The position numbers were made by a program, and so were the translations under genes. Of a stretch of 64,000 bases of DNA, positions 23,865 through 35,500 are shown in pieces (position 1 is the stretch's first letter; each line of letters begins with the position of its first letter). Origin of the DNA: Dicaeum eximium (taxonomy: Eukaryota; Chordata; Aves; Passeriformes; Dicaeidae); the NCBI GenBank assembly GCA_013396995.1, contig VWZP01002203.1:328143-392142 (forward strand), in the 5' to 3' direction. The notes below the pieces were generated by a model. It saw only the letters and a program-made list of their open reading frames with translations. It ran no database searches and was not told the origin of the DNA.

Positions 23865-26371
23865 CCCCAGCTCTTGGGTTTTGCATTTTGGTAATAAACT
23901 CAGCCCCCAAAACAAAGCCCATTGGGATCCACGAGAGGGGAGAGGACCAACACAGGGGCTGCAGCCCTCCCTTGTTGCAGGTGGGACCCAAGTGACTCAG
24001 TTCTGTCAGGACATTGTGGCAGCTGGGGGTGTGGGCAGGTGTTTCCCTCTGGGTTGGGTTGTGTAAAGCAGGAATTCTGTGTTCTTCCATCCCAGTCTGC
24101 CCTCCACTGTTCTCTGTGACAATTTCCTCGCCCATGGAGCAGATGATGAGATTTCTCCCTCTTTTGTTTCAGTGGAAATGAGTAGGGAACATCTGTCCCA
24201 CCCTTTGTCACCAGGCTGGGGAGTTGCACTGCCCTGTGCCAGTCCTGGGATGTGCTGGCCAGGGTCAGGGACCAGCAGGGACACAGGAACCTCCCACCAC
24301 ACCTGTCCACCCCTGGGTGCAGAGAGAGAAGTGAGGAATCCAACATTCTGGGCACTGTGTGCTTCAGGGAGGTGCTGGTGGAGTGCAGGAGGAAAAGCCT
24401 GTCCTGTCCTGGCAGGGGTTGGGAAGAGCCTTCAAGCTGAGTCTGTGTCTTCAGCAAATCCTGCCTAAAAATGAGGCCACCAGCTGTGGCCAGGATGCTT
24501 TTAGGGCAGTTTCTGTCTTTGCCAAGTGGCCATTTGATAAAATCTGTGCTTGCACTCTGTTCTCTCGTGTTTTTGGCTTGGCAGAAGAGCTCTGATGTCG
24601 TTGTTTCTCAGGCATATCCTCACCTCTGTGGACTTGACCATGTGAGGATTGGGGGGATTTGTTCTGCTGCTTATTTGTACCATAAGTTTTAGTCTTGGCT
24701 GAGGAGTTCCATTGGAGGTCCTCACACTCGTGTACAGAAGATTGTGAATTCTCTACTAACTGCACTTGATTAAATCTAGTTTTAAAAATATCTGTATTCA
24801 AATTATATTTCCTGTTGATGTAAAAATAATAAAGCAACTGAGTTCAGTCCTGGTTCACTCCTACTGCATGGGATCTTGGGAAAAGGGATCATGCTGTGCT
24901 GGTGGGTCTAACCTCTGCATGCCAAGATGCAACTGTTATATATATAAAACAAGATATATATGTAGTTATATGCGTGTATATTGTAGTTTGGTGGCTCAGG
25001 TAAATTGTGTGATTGTGTGGATTGATCAGACAAGGTGGGGCTGCTCCTGCTCCTTTCCTCTTGTGCTGTTGAATTGATGCAGTTCTCTGTTGGCCCTATA
25101 AAAATGCAGGAATTCGTACAGCAGGTCCTGTCAGGTCAGAGTTTGCTTTTATATGAGGAGCAGTGGGAATTTTTATGGGATCCCGGTGATTTTTTTGACT
25201 TGCTGACGGCGTGAGGGGCAGCATTAGAGTTGGGAGTAGCTCTGTTCTTGCTGGTTTGGAGCAGGGTGGCATCACTGAAGGGCAGGGTTTGCAATCCCAT
25301 TTCCTGGAGTGGGGAAGCTGCTTCCTCCCCATACCCTGTGAGGAAGAGCAGAGTCAGGAGCAGGTGGGACCAAGGAGCTCGTGGGACCTTGCTCGAGAGC
25401 TGCTGCTGTGTGACAGGAACCTGACCAACCCTGCAGCTTCCCAAATTCCTCGCTGTTTTCATGGGCTGGTTTGCGTTCAAACCCTACTTCACTTTTTTCC
25501 CTTCTTTTTTTTTATTCCCTCCCCAAAAGCAAAGAGCAGGGAGCCCTGGGGGAATCATCTGTTCCATGGATGGCAGGCAGACTTGCAGATGCTGGCAGAA
25601 GCAGCACTGTGCCTTTGACATTTTTCCAGGGATTAGCTGTTCCTTTGCAGTGTGTTGGGTGTTTGCCGGCTCCTGTTTACTGTAGGATTCCCAGGAGTTC
25701 CTTTGTTTTCTCGTGCCTTTGCTTCAGTCTGTTCCAGGCAGTGTGGGAGATTGTTCCTGTTGGAGTTTTACAGACTTGGAGAGGGAAGGGTTTGAGTTTT
25801 TGGGGGTTTTTCTTTCCCTGTAAGCACAGATTTTGGTGGGGTTTTACTCCATTCCTGGAATGGCTGCTCGGGGTTTTTGTCTGAAGGATGGAGAGAAGCT
25901 GTCCAGTCTTATTGGAAGTCAGGATTAAGCACAGCCAAAAAGGTGATGTGAAGTCAACTCTTGATTTTGTAGGGTAATAAGAAAAATAATAAAACATGGA
26001 AAGCCAACCACAGGTAATATCACGGAGATAAATCAGTTAAACTGTAATCCAGGGGGATGAGGGTCAGCCCTGGGATCAGCTGAGGCACTGCTCTGGATCA
26101 GTCCCACAGGGAAGTGTTGGTGAACACCAAATCCTGGTTCCAGGCTGGCCAACCCTCAGTTCAGGTGTTAATCACAGTGCAGGGAGCTGAGGGGTGATGG
26201 TAGTTGTCATCTCCTGCAAAACTGTGAACAAAGGCTTTTTGCTGAGGATAAATAAAAAGGAGTTCGGTGCCCTTCTCTGTGCTGATGCATGTCAAAAAGA
26301 ACCCAACCCAGATGGATCTGATTTTTCTGTCATTTCTGAATATTTGTAATTGCTCTTAAGATTTTCACAAG

Positions 26372-26470
26372 TAGAATCACAGAATATCCTTGGTTGGAAG
26401 GGACCCACAGGGATCATCCAGCTCCAAATCTGAAACCTCTGTGCTCCCCTGGGCACGTGGCAGTCCCGGT
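26372..26470 (-). mobile_element. CR1-like 3' tail, second subfamily
   Basis: AGAATCACAGAATATCC, GGTTGGAAGGGACCCACAGG and GATCATCCAGCTCC are typical of an avian CR1 tail subfamily different from most others here. Confidence 0.65.
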
Positions 26471-29041
26471 GAGGAGCGGCTGATCCAGCCCAGAAAGCTC
26501 TGCTGGCATTTCTCGGGGCATGGGCTGGCACCCCGATGTGTCCTGGCACTGGGACCTGCCCAGTCCTGCCCTTGCTTCCCATGGAAAGGTGCCCTCCACT
26601 TCCACGTGCTGTGCTGTGCTTTTCCTCCCGAGCACTCCAAATCCGGGAGCCCCCCTCCTGGTCCCAGCTTTCCCTCCCATCCAGCACATCCCGGGATTCT
26701 CCTTGGCTTCTGTTCGTGGCTGCAGCGCGCTTCCCACGGGGAGCTACCGGGAGAATTCCCTTCACATCTGACCAAGCCAACGGCAGAGGGCAACAGAGGA
26801 TGTATTTCCATGTATTGCCGTGTGTTTCCTTGACATTTCCACCTCTTACCCATCTCTGGAGCAACACTGCTCCAGATACCAAACGTTTTACCTCGTCCTA
26901 GTCCCTCTAGGAGGAGATTTTGGTGCCTTCAGTTACTTTTCAAACTAGTGTGCAAGCCTCTTGTGTAATTACCAAAACGAGGGATGTGTTATTCCTCTGC
27001 CTGCAGCTGAAATCTGCACTTGGAAGTGGAATAAAACACTGGATGCTGTTTTCAGCACATTTCCTACCTGATATTCAGCCCATAGCTGTGATATATAGAG
27101 ATGTCCTGGCTTTTTTTGGTCATTAACAGATTAGAAAGGGTGAATTAACTTCACTAGATAATTTTGTGACAGTGACAGGGCTCCTGCACAGACCAGAGGT
27201 GGGTACAGGGAACAACACACAACAGTCATGGAACAGCCAGAGAAGGGATCCAGCTTCCTTGGCATTGTTGTCATCTGCTCTGCTCTGCATGGGAAAAGGT
27301 GGGACGAAATCCCACAGAGTTTCTTGGGAGTTTTGCTTTGGGTTAGCAGATCTGTGAGAAAGGAAACAGCTGAGTTAATTTAATGTTTGTCCCACCAGGC
27401 ATTTCATGCAGCCCCTAAAAGCTTCCATGTTTCCCAGAACACCAAGATTTAGTTCTAAGCCCAAGTCCCACTGCTGGATGGAGACTTGCCCTGTGGATTC
27501 TGAGTATGGTCAGGCAAAGCTGGGCTTTCTCTGCTTTTTCCATCCAGATGTGCGCTAAAAAAGTGGATTCTGCGACTGTGCCTCATGTTCTGCTGCTTAG
27601 ATGGGGTAAAAAATATACAGGGTATAAAAGACAATCCCCCCATGGCCAGAGCACATGGCTGGAGGCTCTGAGATCAAAATTCAGGTCTCTTTTAGTCATG
27701 AGCTTCTTGCTAGACACCAGGTAAGTCACTTCATCTTCTGCAGCCACACTTCCACTTCTGCATAGTGGGGGTAAAAATAGTAGTTAGAGCAGCCTTTGCC
27801 TGTATTTCCTGTTCAGATGAAAATCTCTTTCAGGGAGGCTGTTTTAATGTGCTTGTGCTGCACAAGCCTGGGCCTGAGAGTGTTCACAGTTATAAAATCC
27901 CTCATCTCCATCCATCCCACCAATCTCTTTTCCACCAGGTTGCATCCTGCTCGTGAATCTGAGGACTTGCTAGGGTTGTGTTCAGTTAAAAAACAAAGCT
28001 TTTCTTATTTTCAGTGTATTTTGGCAGCATGACTTGATGTAGCTCAAATGAGAGTTGTGGAAGCACTTCATGTCCAGTATGGATTGAGCTGCCTCATGTC
28101 CTTGTACCTGTCAGCCCTGCTCACCTGTGCCACAGCTGCAGGTGACAAGCACCAAGGTCAGCTGTTGGCTGGCACGTCCCCAGCACCCTGGGGCTTGCCA
28201 GTGTGTTCCTAACAAGATCACTTTGGGGAACAGCAAAGACCTTGTTCCCCTTTCCAAGCTCCTCCCAAGGTGGGGAGCAGTGGCTGAATCAGATTAGATT
28301 CTGGTTTGCCAAAAGCCCCGAAATTTTCATGCTGTGAAATGTTTGGATGCCGAGTTCCCTCCTGGCCGTTGAGGCTGCACCACTGAGAGTTGTTTTGAAA
28401 CCCTTCAGGGTTTGGTTCAGTTTGGGTTTTATGCAAGTGCTGAGATACCAACTGCCCTGCTCAAAACCAATGCTGCCTCAGCTCACTGAGTTCTGTTATC
28501 CCAAGCTTCCCTCGGTGACTTCAGCTAGCAAAGTTTTCCACAGTTTTTTCTGGGTTTATCCACGTACAGTAAGTGCTGAATCTCACCTGAGAAACATTTC
28601 ACAAGCAGAATGAGTAACCAGCTAATAAATGATCTTCCAGATATTTTTGGATCTCTTAGGGTGGAAAGCATGAAGAGCTTCCCAGTGATAGTGGGCTAGG
28701 GTATTGCTCATCAGGAAGCCCATTCTCTCTGCCCCTGGGCCCTTTGGACTTCTGAGCTCTTCCCAATACTCCCATCACCTCTCCTGTTCCTGACAGCTGA
28801 AAGCAGCATCAAAGTTCTAATGAAGGGCAAGCAAAGCATTTCAGAGCAACAACTAAACGAGCATCTATCAAAGTGCTACTTCAAGCCTGCTGCCAGGGAA
28901 TGTGAAGGACAAGCTGTTTTTCCACCCACGCCCGAGCCAGGCCAGGCTCAGACCGTGGGGAGCTGCTCCAGCTGGTGGCTGGAATTCGTGTCCGGAGCCT
29001 GTGTGCTGCTGTGTCCTGCCTGCTGGCATTGCTTCACTCCA

Positions 29042-29063
29042 ACTTCACTTCACTTCACTTCAC
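29042..29063. repeat. (CTTCA)n microsatellite
   Basis: Four to five tandem CTTCA units in intergenic DNA. Confidence 0.9.
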
Positions 29064-29319
29064 TGGTGCAGCTGCTCCCAGAACAAGGTGGTTTCACGTT
29101 GCTTTTCCCACCTGGAGCACTCTGGCCAGCTCTGGGCACCCACATACCAGGAAGACGTGGATCTGCTGGGGTCGCTGCTCCCAGGGCTGGAGCCCCTCTG
29201 CTCTGGAGCCAGGCTGGAAAAGAGAAGGCTCCAGGGAGACCTTGGAGCCCCTTCCAGTACCTAAAGGGTACTCAGCCCTTGGCTCAGTGATTTCAGTTAG
29301 CAAAGTTTTCCACAGTTTC

Positions 29320-29794
29320 CACAGGAGCTGTCAATCCACGAGGATCGCAGAGCCTACAATTATGACAAACAGATATCACGAAATATCCATCTTTTATGAA
29401 ATTCAAAAATATCCCTGTATCAGTAGACACCTTTTCGGGTGCAGTTTTTGCCTCCTTGCACCCAGGAGAAACAGCCAAGCTTGTTTATTATCACTTTTTG
29501 CAAGAATTTGTTTCACAATGTGTGCCTCAAGAAATAAAACCAGACAGTGGTCCAGCCTACACAGGAAAAAAAGTAGCCAGGTTTTTAATGGATTTGGGTG
29601 GTCATCACACCTTTGCCATTCCATACTCTGCCACAAGTCAAGCAATCATTGGGAGAACACATCACATTCTGAAATCTCTCTTGGATAAACAGGAGGCAAT
29701 GCCTCAGATGCATTTAAATAAAGCCTTATATGTTCTAAAGTATTTAACAGTTCTTTTGCAGAATCAGATCCACCAATCATTAGCCCTTGGCTGA
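29320..29794 (+). mobile_element. Endogenous retrovirus pol remnant (integrase core), inactive
   Basis: A roughly 150-codon reading frame resembles the catalytic core of a class II-like (alpha/beta-related) retroviral integrase: a VDTFSG strand, the second-aspartate loop with a following GPAY, and HTF-IPY. Breaks are visible. A TGA interrupts the frame at 29363-29365. The first two catalytic aspartates remain (codons 29372-29374 and 29543-29545), but the codon 36 positions after the second, where the glutamate belongs, is glycine (29651-29653). The frame ends at 29794. No LTR, gag, reverse transcriptase or envelope is seen nearby, so this is an old isolated fragment and cannot act. Confidence 0.8.
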
Positions 29795-29799
29795 CAGGA

Positions 29800-32390
29800 A
29801 CAGGTTTGGAAGAAGGAAACCCCACATCTTGTCTCCTCCACGTTGTCCACATACTTAGCCCTGAGAAAACCTGATGGGTTTTTTTGTGATAAAGACAAAG
29901 ATAAGAAGTTGGCATGACCAGAAGGAGCAGAAAGCAAATACAGGTTTTGCATTATGTTTAATTAAACTCATGTAAAATAAAATCATGGGCAGCTCTTGGG
30001 CAGTTGTCTGCGTGCTGCTCAGTTTGTCTCCTGTCCTTGTTCCCTGTCCCTAAAATCCAGTAGGAATGGTAAATAGAGACAAAACTTGTTCAAACCGAAC
30101 AAATGCTCTGGTAAGTGCCATTTCCATGCTCTGCTGTTCTCCATTTGATGGGGAAAATGTGGAAGGTGCAATATCCTTCCCCATTATTGGCTGGCTCTGT
30201 GTATCTGTTGATTTGCAGCAATAGGAAGCGAGACAGAAAGACAGTTTGTGTGTGGGCTGGAGATACCTCCTGTGCTCTGTCTGAGCTGGAGCAGGGGAAG
30301 AGAACTGGCACCCCATGATGTGGGCAACGATTGTACAAACACTGCACACAGCAGAAGTTGGGGGGATGAACCCCAAAGAAAGGACAAGTTTAGGAGCAGG
30401 GATTTCAGTGCCTGGTGCACCACGGTCATGCCTTGAAGGGTATAAACCCCATACCTGTCTGGAAATGGTCATGATTTGTTCCAGGGTAACACCTCAAAGG
30501 CTTAGGCAGTGTCCTGCTCCCTTGTGCTTTGCATTGTCCTAAAATTCCAGCTGGGACAGATGAGCTGGGCAAGACACATTAGAAAGAGGGAGAAAGAAGT
30601 GGTTTTCCCAACACCATCAGAAAACCAGGAGCAGACCCCAGAGGTCCAGGTGATTCCCTGTGCAGTATCCCTGGAACACTCTGCCTCCCTGGCACTGGCC
30701 ACCCTCGAGGAGCAGGGCAGCCCTTGCCATCACATGGAACCCCGGGCTGATGGGTTTGGGATGGTTTGTTCCCAAAGCGTGAAACGGATTTTTGAGGATG
30801 CTGAAACAGCTGCTTCTAAACTGCTAAAGCTGATTGAAAATCCCACCTCGGGTAATCCCTTCAAGTTAATTTGGTCTTTGTTCCTGACCTGTGATTCAGG
30901 GATGAGCTGGCAATGATGCTTTGGCACTGGGGTTCCATCCCTGGCCGGCTCCACGAGCCATCCTGCCAGCAGAAAGCAGGAGGGACCAGCCTGCCGTTCT
31001 CTTCGTGGCCATTTCGGTTTTGCCTAGAAAAATGTGCTGGTTACTGAGCTGGTGACACTGAGAGATGAAGGGCTGAATTCTGCTTTTCCTGCTGGGAGTC
31101 AGAAATAGTCCTGGAGAGATGATGACTCACCTGTAATTGAGAAAAACTGCGTGGCACCATTATGAGCTTCAACAGTTAAATCCTGATTGCAGCCTGCCAG
31201 AAAGAACAGACTGACAGAGCTGCAAAAGGCCGAAAGGAGCTGCAAACAGAATCCAGCACAGGGGAATGCTTGGCTCTGTGGCTGCACGGTGTGTGTGACA
31301 CACCTGCCCCACAGGTACCCGCGTGCTGTGGCAGTGACACGGTCCCTGCAAGGGGAGGGGGCTGCAGCGGGGCAGGGGAGCTGCGCTGGGGCCGGGAGAA
31401 GCCCCCAGCCCCACAGCCCCGTGCCAGCAGGGCGGGCGGGCTCCTCCTCCCTGCGCCTTTCCCTGCAGCTCCGTCCGGAGCAGGGATGATGTCAGGGTTG
31501 TCATGGCATCGGTATCTATGGAACCGGGATCAGCATCGCGGTGCCGAAAACCAACCCAGGACCTGGTCTTGGAGCCGCGGGGGGAACTCCTTCCGCACTA
31601 ATCCAGGGTTTCCCTCTAAGCTGCTTCTTTTTCCTTCTTCCCGCTGCCCATGGGGAGGGAGCAGGGATGGGGCTTGGCCTCCTCCGGTCCCGTGGCAGCT
31701 CTGGGTGCCTCCTTCCGTGCGTGAGGAAAGCGAGAGCTCAGCCCCATCCATTTTCACTTCCCTTTTCTTGCACCGGCTATGGGTGTGCAATAGCCAAGAG
31801 CGGCTGCCAAACCGCGCCCTCTGCTCTGGGCCACTGGCCATGGTGAGTGGCCAGCAGTGCCCTGCCTCGTGCCAGGTCTGAGAGCCCTCCCAGCTGCAGG
31901 GCCTCTGAGGGTCCCCAAAGGGTGACAGCCACCCTTTCTGGGGGTCTGGGCACAGAAGGGGTTTATTTTAGGGTCACAGAGCTGAGCAGCGTGGTGACCT
32001 CCCCGTGCTCGGGCCATGGCATGGCCGGGCCCTCCTGCCAACAGCGCAGCTGCTCACGGCCACAGTGCCTCTGCCACTGCCCGGTGACATGGCATGGGGT
32101 GGTGACCCTCGCAAGGACAGCCCACCCCTGCCATGCATATCCCCAGGAGCAGCACGGTGACCACAGGACGGTAATTCCTGGGACAGTGACCCTGGCGGTG
32201 GGAAGGTATCCTGGCTGTTCTCTGGTGTCCCCAGCCATGGCACAGTGACCATGGCCACAGCACAGTGGCACTGGCTATCCACAGTGCCCACAGCTCGGTG
32301 ACAATGGCGGTCACACTGTCACAGTGCCCGTGCCTGCATTTCGGTGACAGTGCCCGTCACAGTGCCCGTGCCCACAGCTCGGTGACAGCG
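29800..32390. other. Intergenic stretch upstream of SYNGR3
   Basis: No recognised gene. A 135-codon plus-strand frame at 30509-30916 has no homologue I know and no convincing splice partner. GC content rises from about 31.3 kb into the SYNGR3 CpG island. The last 150 bases are rich in GGTGACA and TGTCAC words. Confidence 0.55.
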
Positions 32391-32392
32391 GC

Positions 32393-32480
32393 TGTCACAC
32401 TGTCACCCTGTCACACTGTCACCCTGTCACGCTGTCACCCTGTCACGCTGTCACACTGTCACACTGTCACGCTGTCACAG
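32393..32480 (+). repeat. TGTCACNN octamer array, 11 perfect-core units
   Basis: Eleven contiguous 8-base units (TGTCACAC, TGTCACCC, TGTCACGC, last TGTCACAG). The core TGTCAC never varies; only the last two bases do. The array ends 115 bases upstream of the SYNGR3 start codon, inside the CpG-rich promoter. Confidence 0.95.
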
Positions 32481-32585
32481 TGCCCGCAGCCCCATCCCAG
32501 TGTCCGGGGCTCAGCTCGGGCTCGCTGCGGCGGGAGCGCGCCCCGCGCCGGCCGCGCGCACCTGCCCGTGCCCACCTCCCCTCCC

Positions 32586-32586
32586 N
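32586..32586. other. Ambiguous base (N)
   Basis: A single N lies ten bases before the SYNGR3 ATG in GC-rich sequence. It may hide a collapsed or unresolved stretch of the 5' UTR. Confidence 0.95.
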
Positions 32587-32595
32587 CGGGGGAAG

Positions 32596-35500
32596 ATGGA
32601 AGGATCGTCCTTCGGAGCGGGCCGGGCGGGGGGGGCCATCGGCCCCGTGGATTTCCTCAAGCAGCCGCAGACCCTCCTCCGGGTGACCACCTGGGTAAGG
32701 CGGAACGGCCGCGGAGGCGCGGGGCTGGGCAGCGGCGGTGCGGGGACAGCGCCCGGTGCGGCGGGCAGTGCCGGGGCGATGGGCAATGCTCGGGCTGTGG
32801 GCAGTGGCCGGGCTGTGGGCAGTGGCCGGGCTGTGGGCAGTGCCGGGGCTGTGGGCAGCTCAGGTGCATCGTTCCCGGTGCTGGTGCATGGTTCCCGGTA
32901 CCGGTGCATCGTTCCCGGTGCCGGTGCATCGTTCCCGGTGCCGGTGCATCGTTCCCGGTGCCGGTGCCGGTGGCGGTGCCCAGCCCCGCGGGCAGTGCCG
33001 GCTCCCGGGGCAGCTGGCACGGAGTTACCTCGGGAATGGGGCCGGGATGCGCCGCTGCCCCTCTCCTGTGCGGGGCTGGAGGATGGGGCTCGGAGCAGCG
33101 GGCAGAGGACATTTTCCTGCCTGGCACACATGCGTGTGTGTGACAGAAATCCGGGAGCCAGCCCTGCCCGGCTCCCCCGTGCTGCTGAGGGGATGTCATG
33201 TTCCTTGGACGTTTCCCATCTGTGAATTCCCTCAGCAGCAGGAGGGGAATGGGCTGTGCCCAGGAAGGCTCTGGTGGCCCCGGGAGCTGTGCCAGGCTTC
33301 CCCCGGGGCCGTGCTGCCCCCGTGGCCTGAGGGCAGCCCCTAATTTGCCTCCCCCAGCCTGGCTCTTTGCTGAGATCCACAGGAGGTCAGGGATGCCATG
33401 TCCTTCCCAAAAACCCCCCGTGGGAAGGGTCTGCCCGGCTCTCACCTGGCTCCAACGCCTGGCTGCAGGCTGTGGATGAGGCAGGGCTTGTCCTCGCCCA
33501 CGTCACCCCCGTGCTGGCCCTGTGTCACTTTGGCAGCGCTGGCTGAGGCGGGGGGCGCTGTGCTGAGGGGGTGCAGCCCCAGCTGTCCCCTTGCAGCGGG
33601 CACAGCCGCCGTGTCCTGGGGCTCTGGGCCTGGCACGGCCTGGGCAGGCCCCACAGAGCAGCACAACCATGGGCAGTGCCAGCTGCAGTCACATGCTCCG
33701 GGTGAAGCCACACGCTGCAGTGTGTGCCTGCATGGGAGCTGCTGCCCTTGCCAGGCCTGGAGAAGGCCCACCACTCCATTGCTGGGGAAAAACGGGGGCT
33801 GGGGATGGATCTGGGGCATCCAGCTTGGTGGGGATGGGGCGTTTTGGGCAGGGTTGAGGCGCAGGGCAGCACTTGTTTCCTAGAAGAAAGCTTGGCCTGG
33901 ATCCTCCTTGAGTGGCAATGGCAAACTGCTGGCAGTGGTGTAGGGTACAGTTAAATAAATCTGACCCACTGTTGGTGGGTTTGGCCCCTCCTGAAATAAA
34001 TGTGTCACCTTGCACCCAGAGGGCTCCCCATCCATGTGGAATGGAGGGGGTTGGACACTGCTGGGAAGCAGGACCAGAGTATGGAATATAGGTAGAAAAT
34101 AAAAATCCCAGCTTAGGAAATATTCCTATATGTATTCACTGGTTTATTCAGTGGCAAAGTCCCTCCTTTCCTGGCTCTGTGTTCACAGGGAATCAGTGAC
34201 AAATGAGTGCTTACAACTACAGAAATGCATCCCCTCAACTCCAAACAAGCTCAGGGGCCACCAGTGTGGACAAACGTGGGACAAGTGTGGTGCTATGCAT
34301 TAATGTTTGCAACATTTAGAGTTGGCTCCAAAGCCCACTGAGCAAAAAGGGAGATTTTTGCTCTTTTCAGTGGGCTGGGGGTTGGGCTGTGGGAGCTCCC
34401 TTTGAAGCCCTTTTCCCAGGTCTCACATTTGCTGGTAGATCTGTCAGGGTTCATCACCGCTCCAGCCTGGGGGTTCAGAGCCCCAGCTTGGCTGTCTCAG
34501 TCCAGTTGCCCGTGTCTTAAACCAGTCCAGCATTTATGGCTCCTTTGCAGTGTGGGCTGGGACTGCAGTCAGTGCGAGGTGCGAGTGGATTCCCTTCCCT
34601 CTGCCTCGATCCCACACCAAACCCATGGCAGGATGGAGAGATTGGGAGGAGGAGGCAGCCAAAGGCTTTGCTGAGGTTTCTGCTGCCTTCCTTGCTGCTG
34701 TCCTGGGTGAGTGTGGCAGTGCTGTGGCACATGGTGAGCCCGTGCTGGTGGCCGGGCAGGATCCATCCGATGCCCACCGTGCCACCCCCTGATTCCCAAA
34801 GCAAACAGAACCGTGCCAGGCCTCTCTGCCTGCTGTCCCAGGGGAGATGAGCTGCCTGTGCCAGCACAAACCAGCCATGGGTGGTTGTTGAGCAGCCCTG
34901 GGCTGAGGCCAGGCTTTGGGGTGGGCTTTCCTCATGTGGTTTTCCTTCCTGTGCCTCGGAGGCGCAGCTTGGTGCCGTGGTTACCCTGAGCAGCTGCACC
35001 CCACGCCAGGACAGGACCCTTGCTCTGCTTCTCTTGGGAAAAGGAAGAGCTGCCTGGGATGGGCTGGTTTGGGTGGGGGTGATGGAGAAACCCCACAGGG
35101 ATGTGGGGCCAGCCCCAGGTGCCTGAGGTGAGTGACTCGTGCTGATCTGGCCGATGGCCACTGCTGGGGTTCCTTCCCACCAACCACCCAGGGAAGGCCC
35201 CGTTCCCTTTCGTGCCTGCAGTGGCTGCCTCGGGGACCTTGTGCTGCCAGACATGTGAGGGACTGGCAGGTGAATGGAGACCAACACAGAAACCCCCAAA
35301 TGTCAGCGGTGGCCAGAGGGAATTCCTGGTTCTGCCTCCTGCTGAGAGAGTAATTCTGAGTATCTGAGGGGGGAAAAAACCACTCCTGGCTTGAGCTGTA
35401 AAATCAAAAGCTGGAAAGAACCATTTAACAGTTCCTCATTCATCTCTTCCCTCTCTGTCTGATGCAGTTTGTCAGATGAAGATGTGATCGCTCTTGTGGT

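Larger units (their letters stand above)
22712..29280. other. GFER 3' flank and intergenic stretch
   Basis: No protein-coding gene recognised. It starts with the probable GFER 3' UTR (to about 23.9 or 24.85 kb) and is then unique, mostly AT-leaning sequence with one CR1-like tail at 26.4 kb. Open frames are short and unsupported on both strands. Confidence 0.6.

Noticed and set aside
30509..30916. 135-codon plus-strand frame upstream of SYNGR3
   Set aside because: No family resemblance and no splice or promoter support. It may be a retroelement scrap but I cannot show it.
32265..33445. Overlapping frames of 200-290 codons around SYNGR3 exon 1
   Set aside because: They are GC-rich shadow frames of the CpG island and repeats. 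Only the 33-codon exon 1 is supported.
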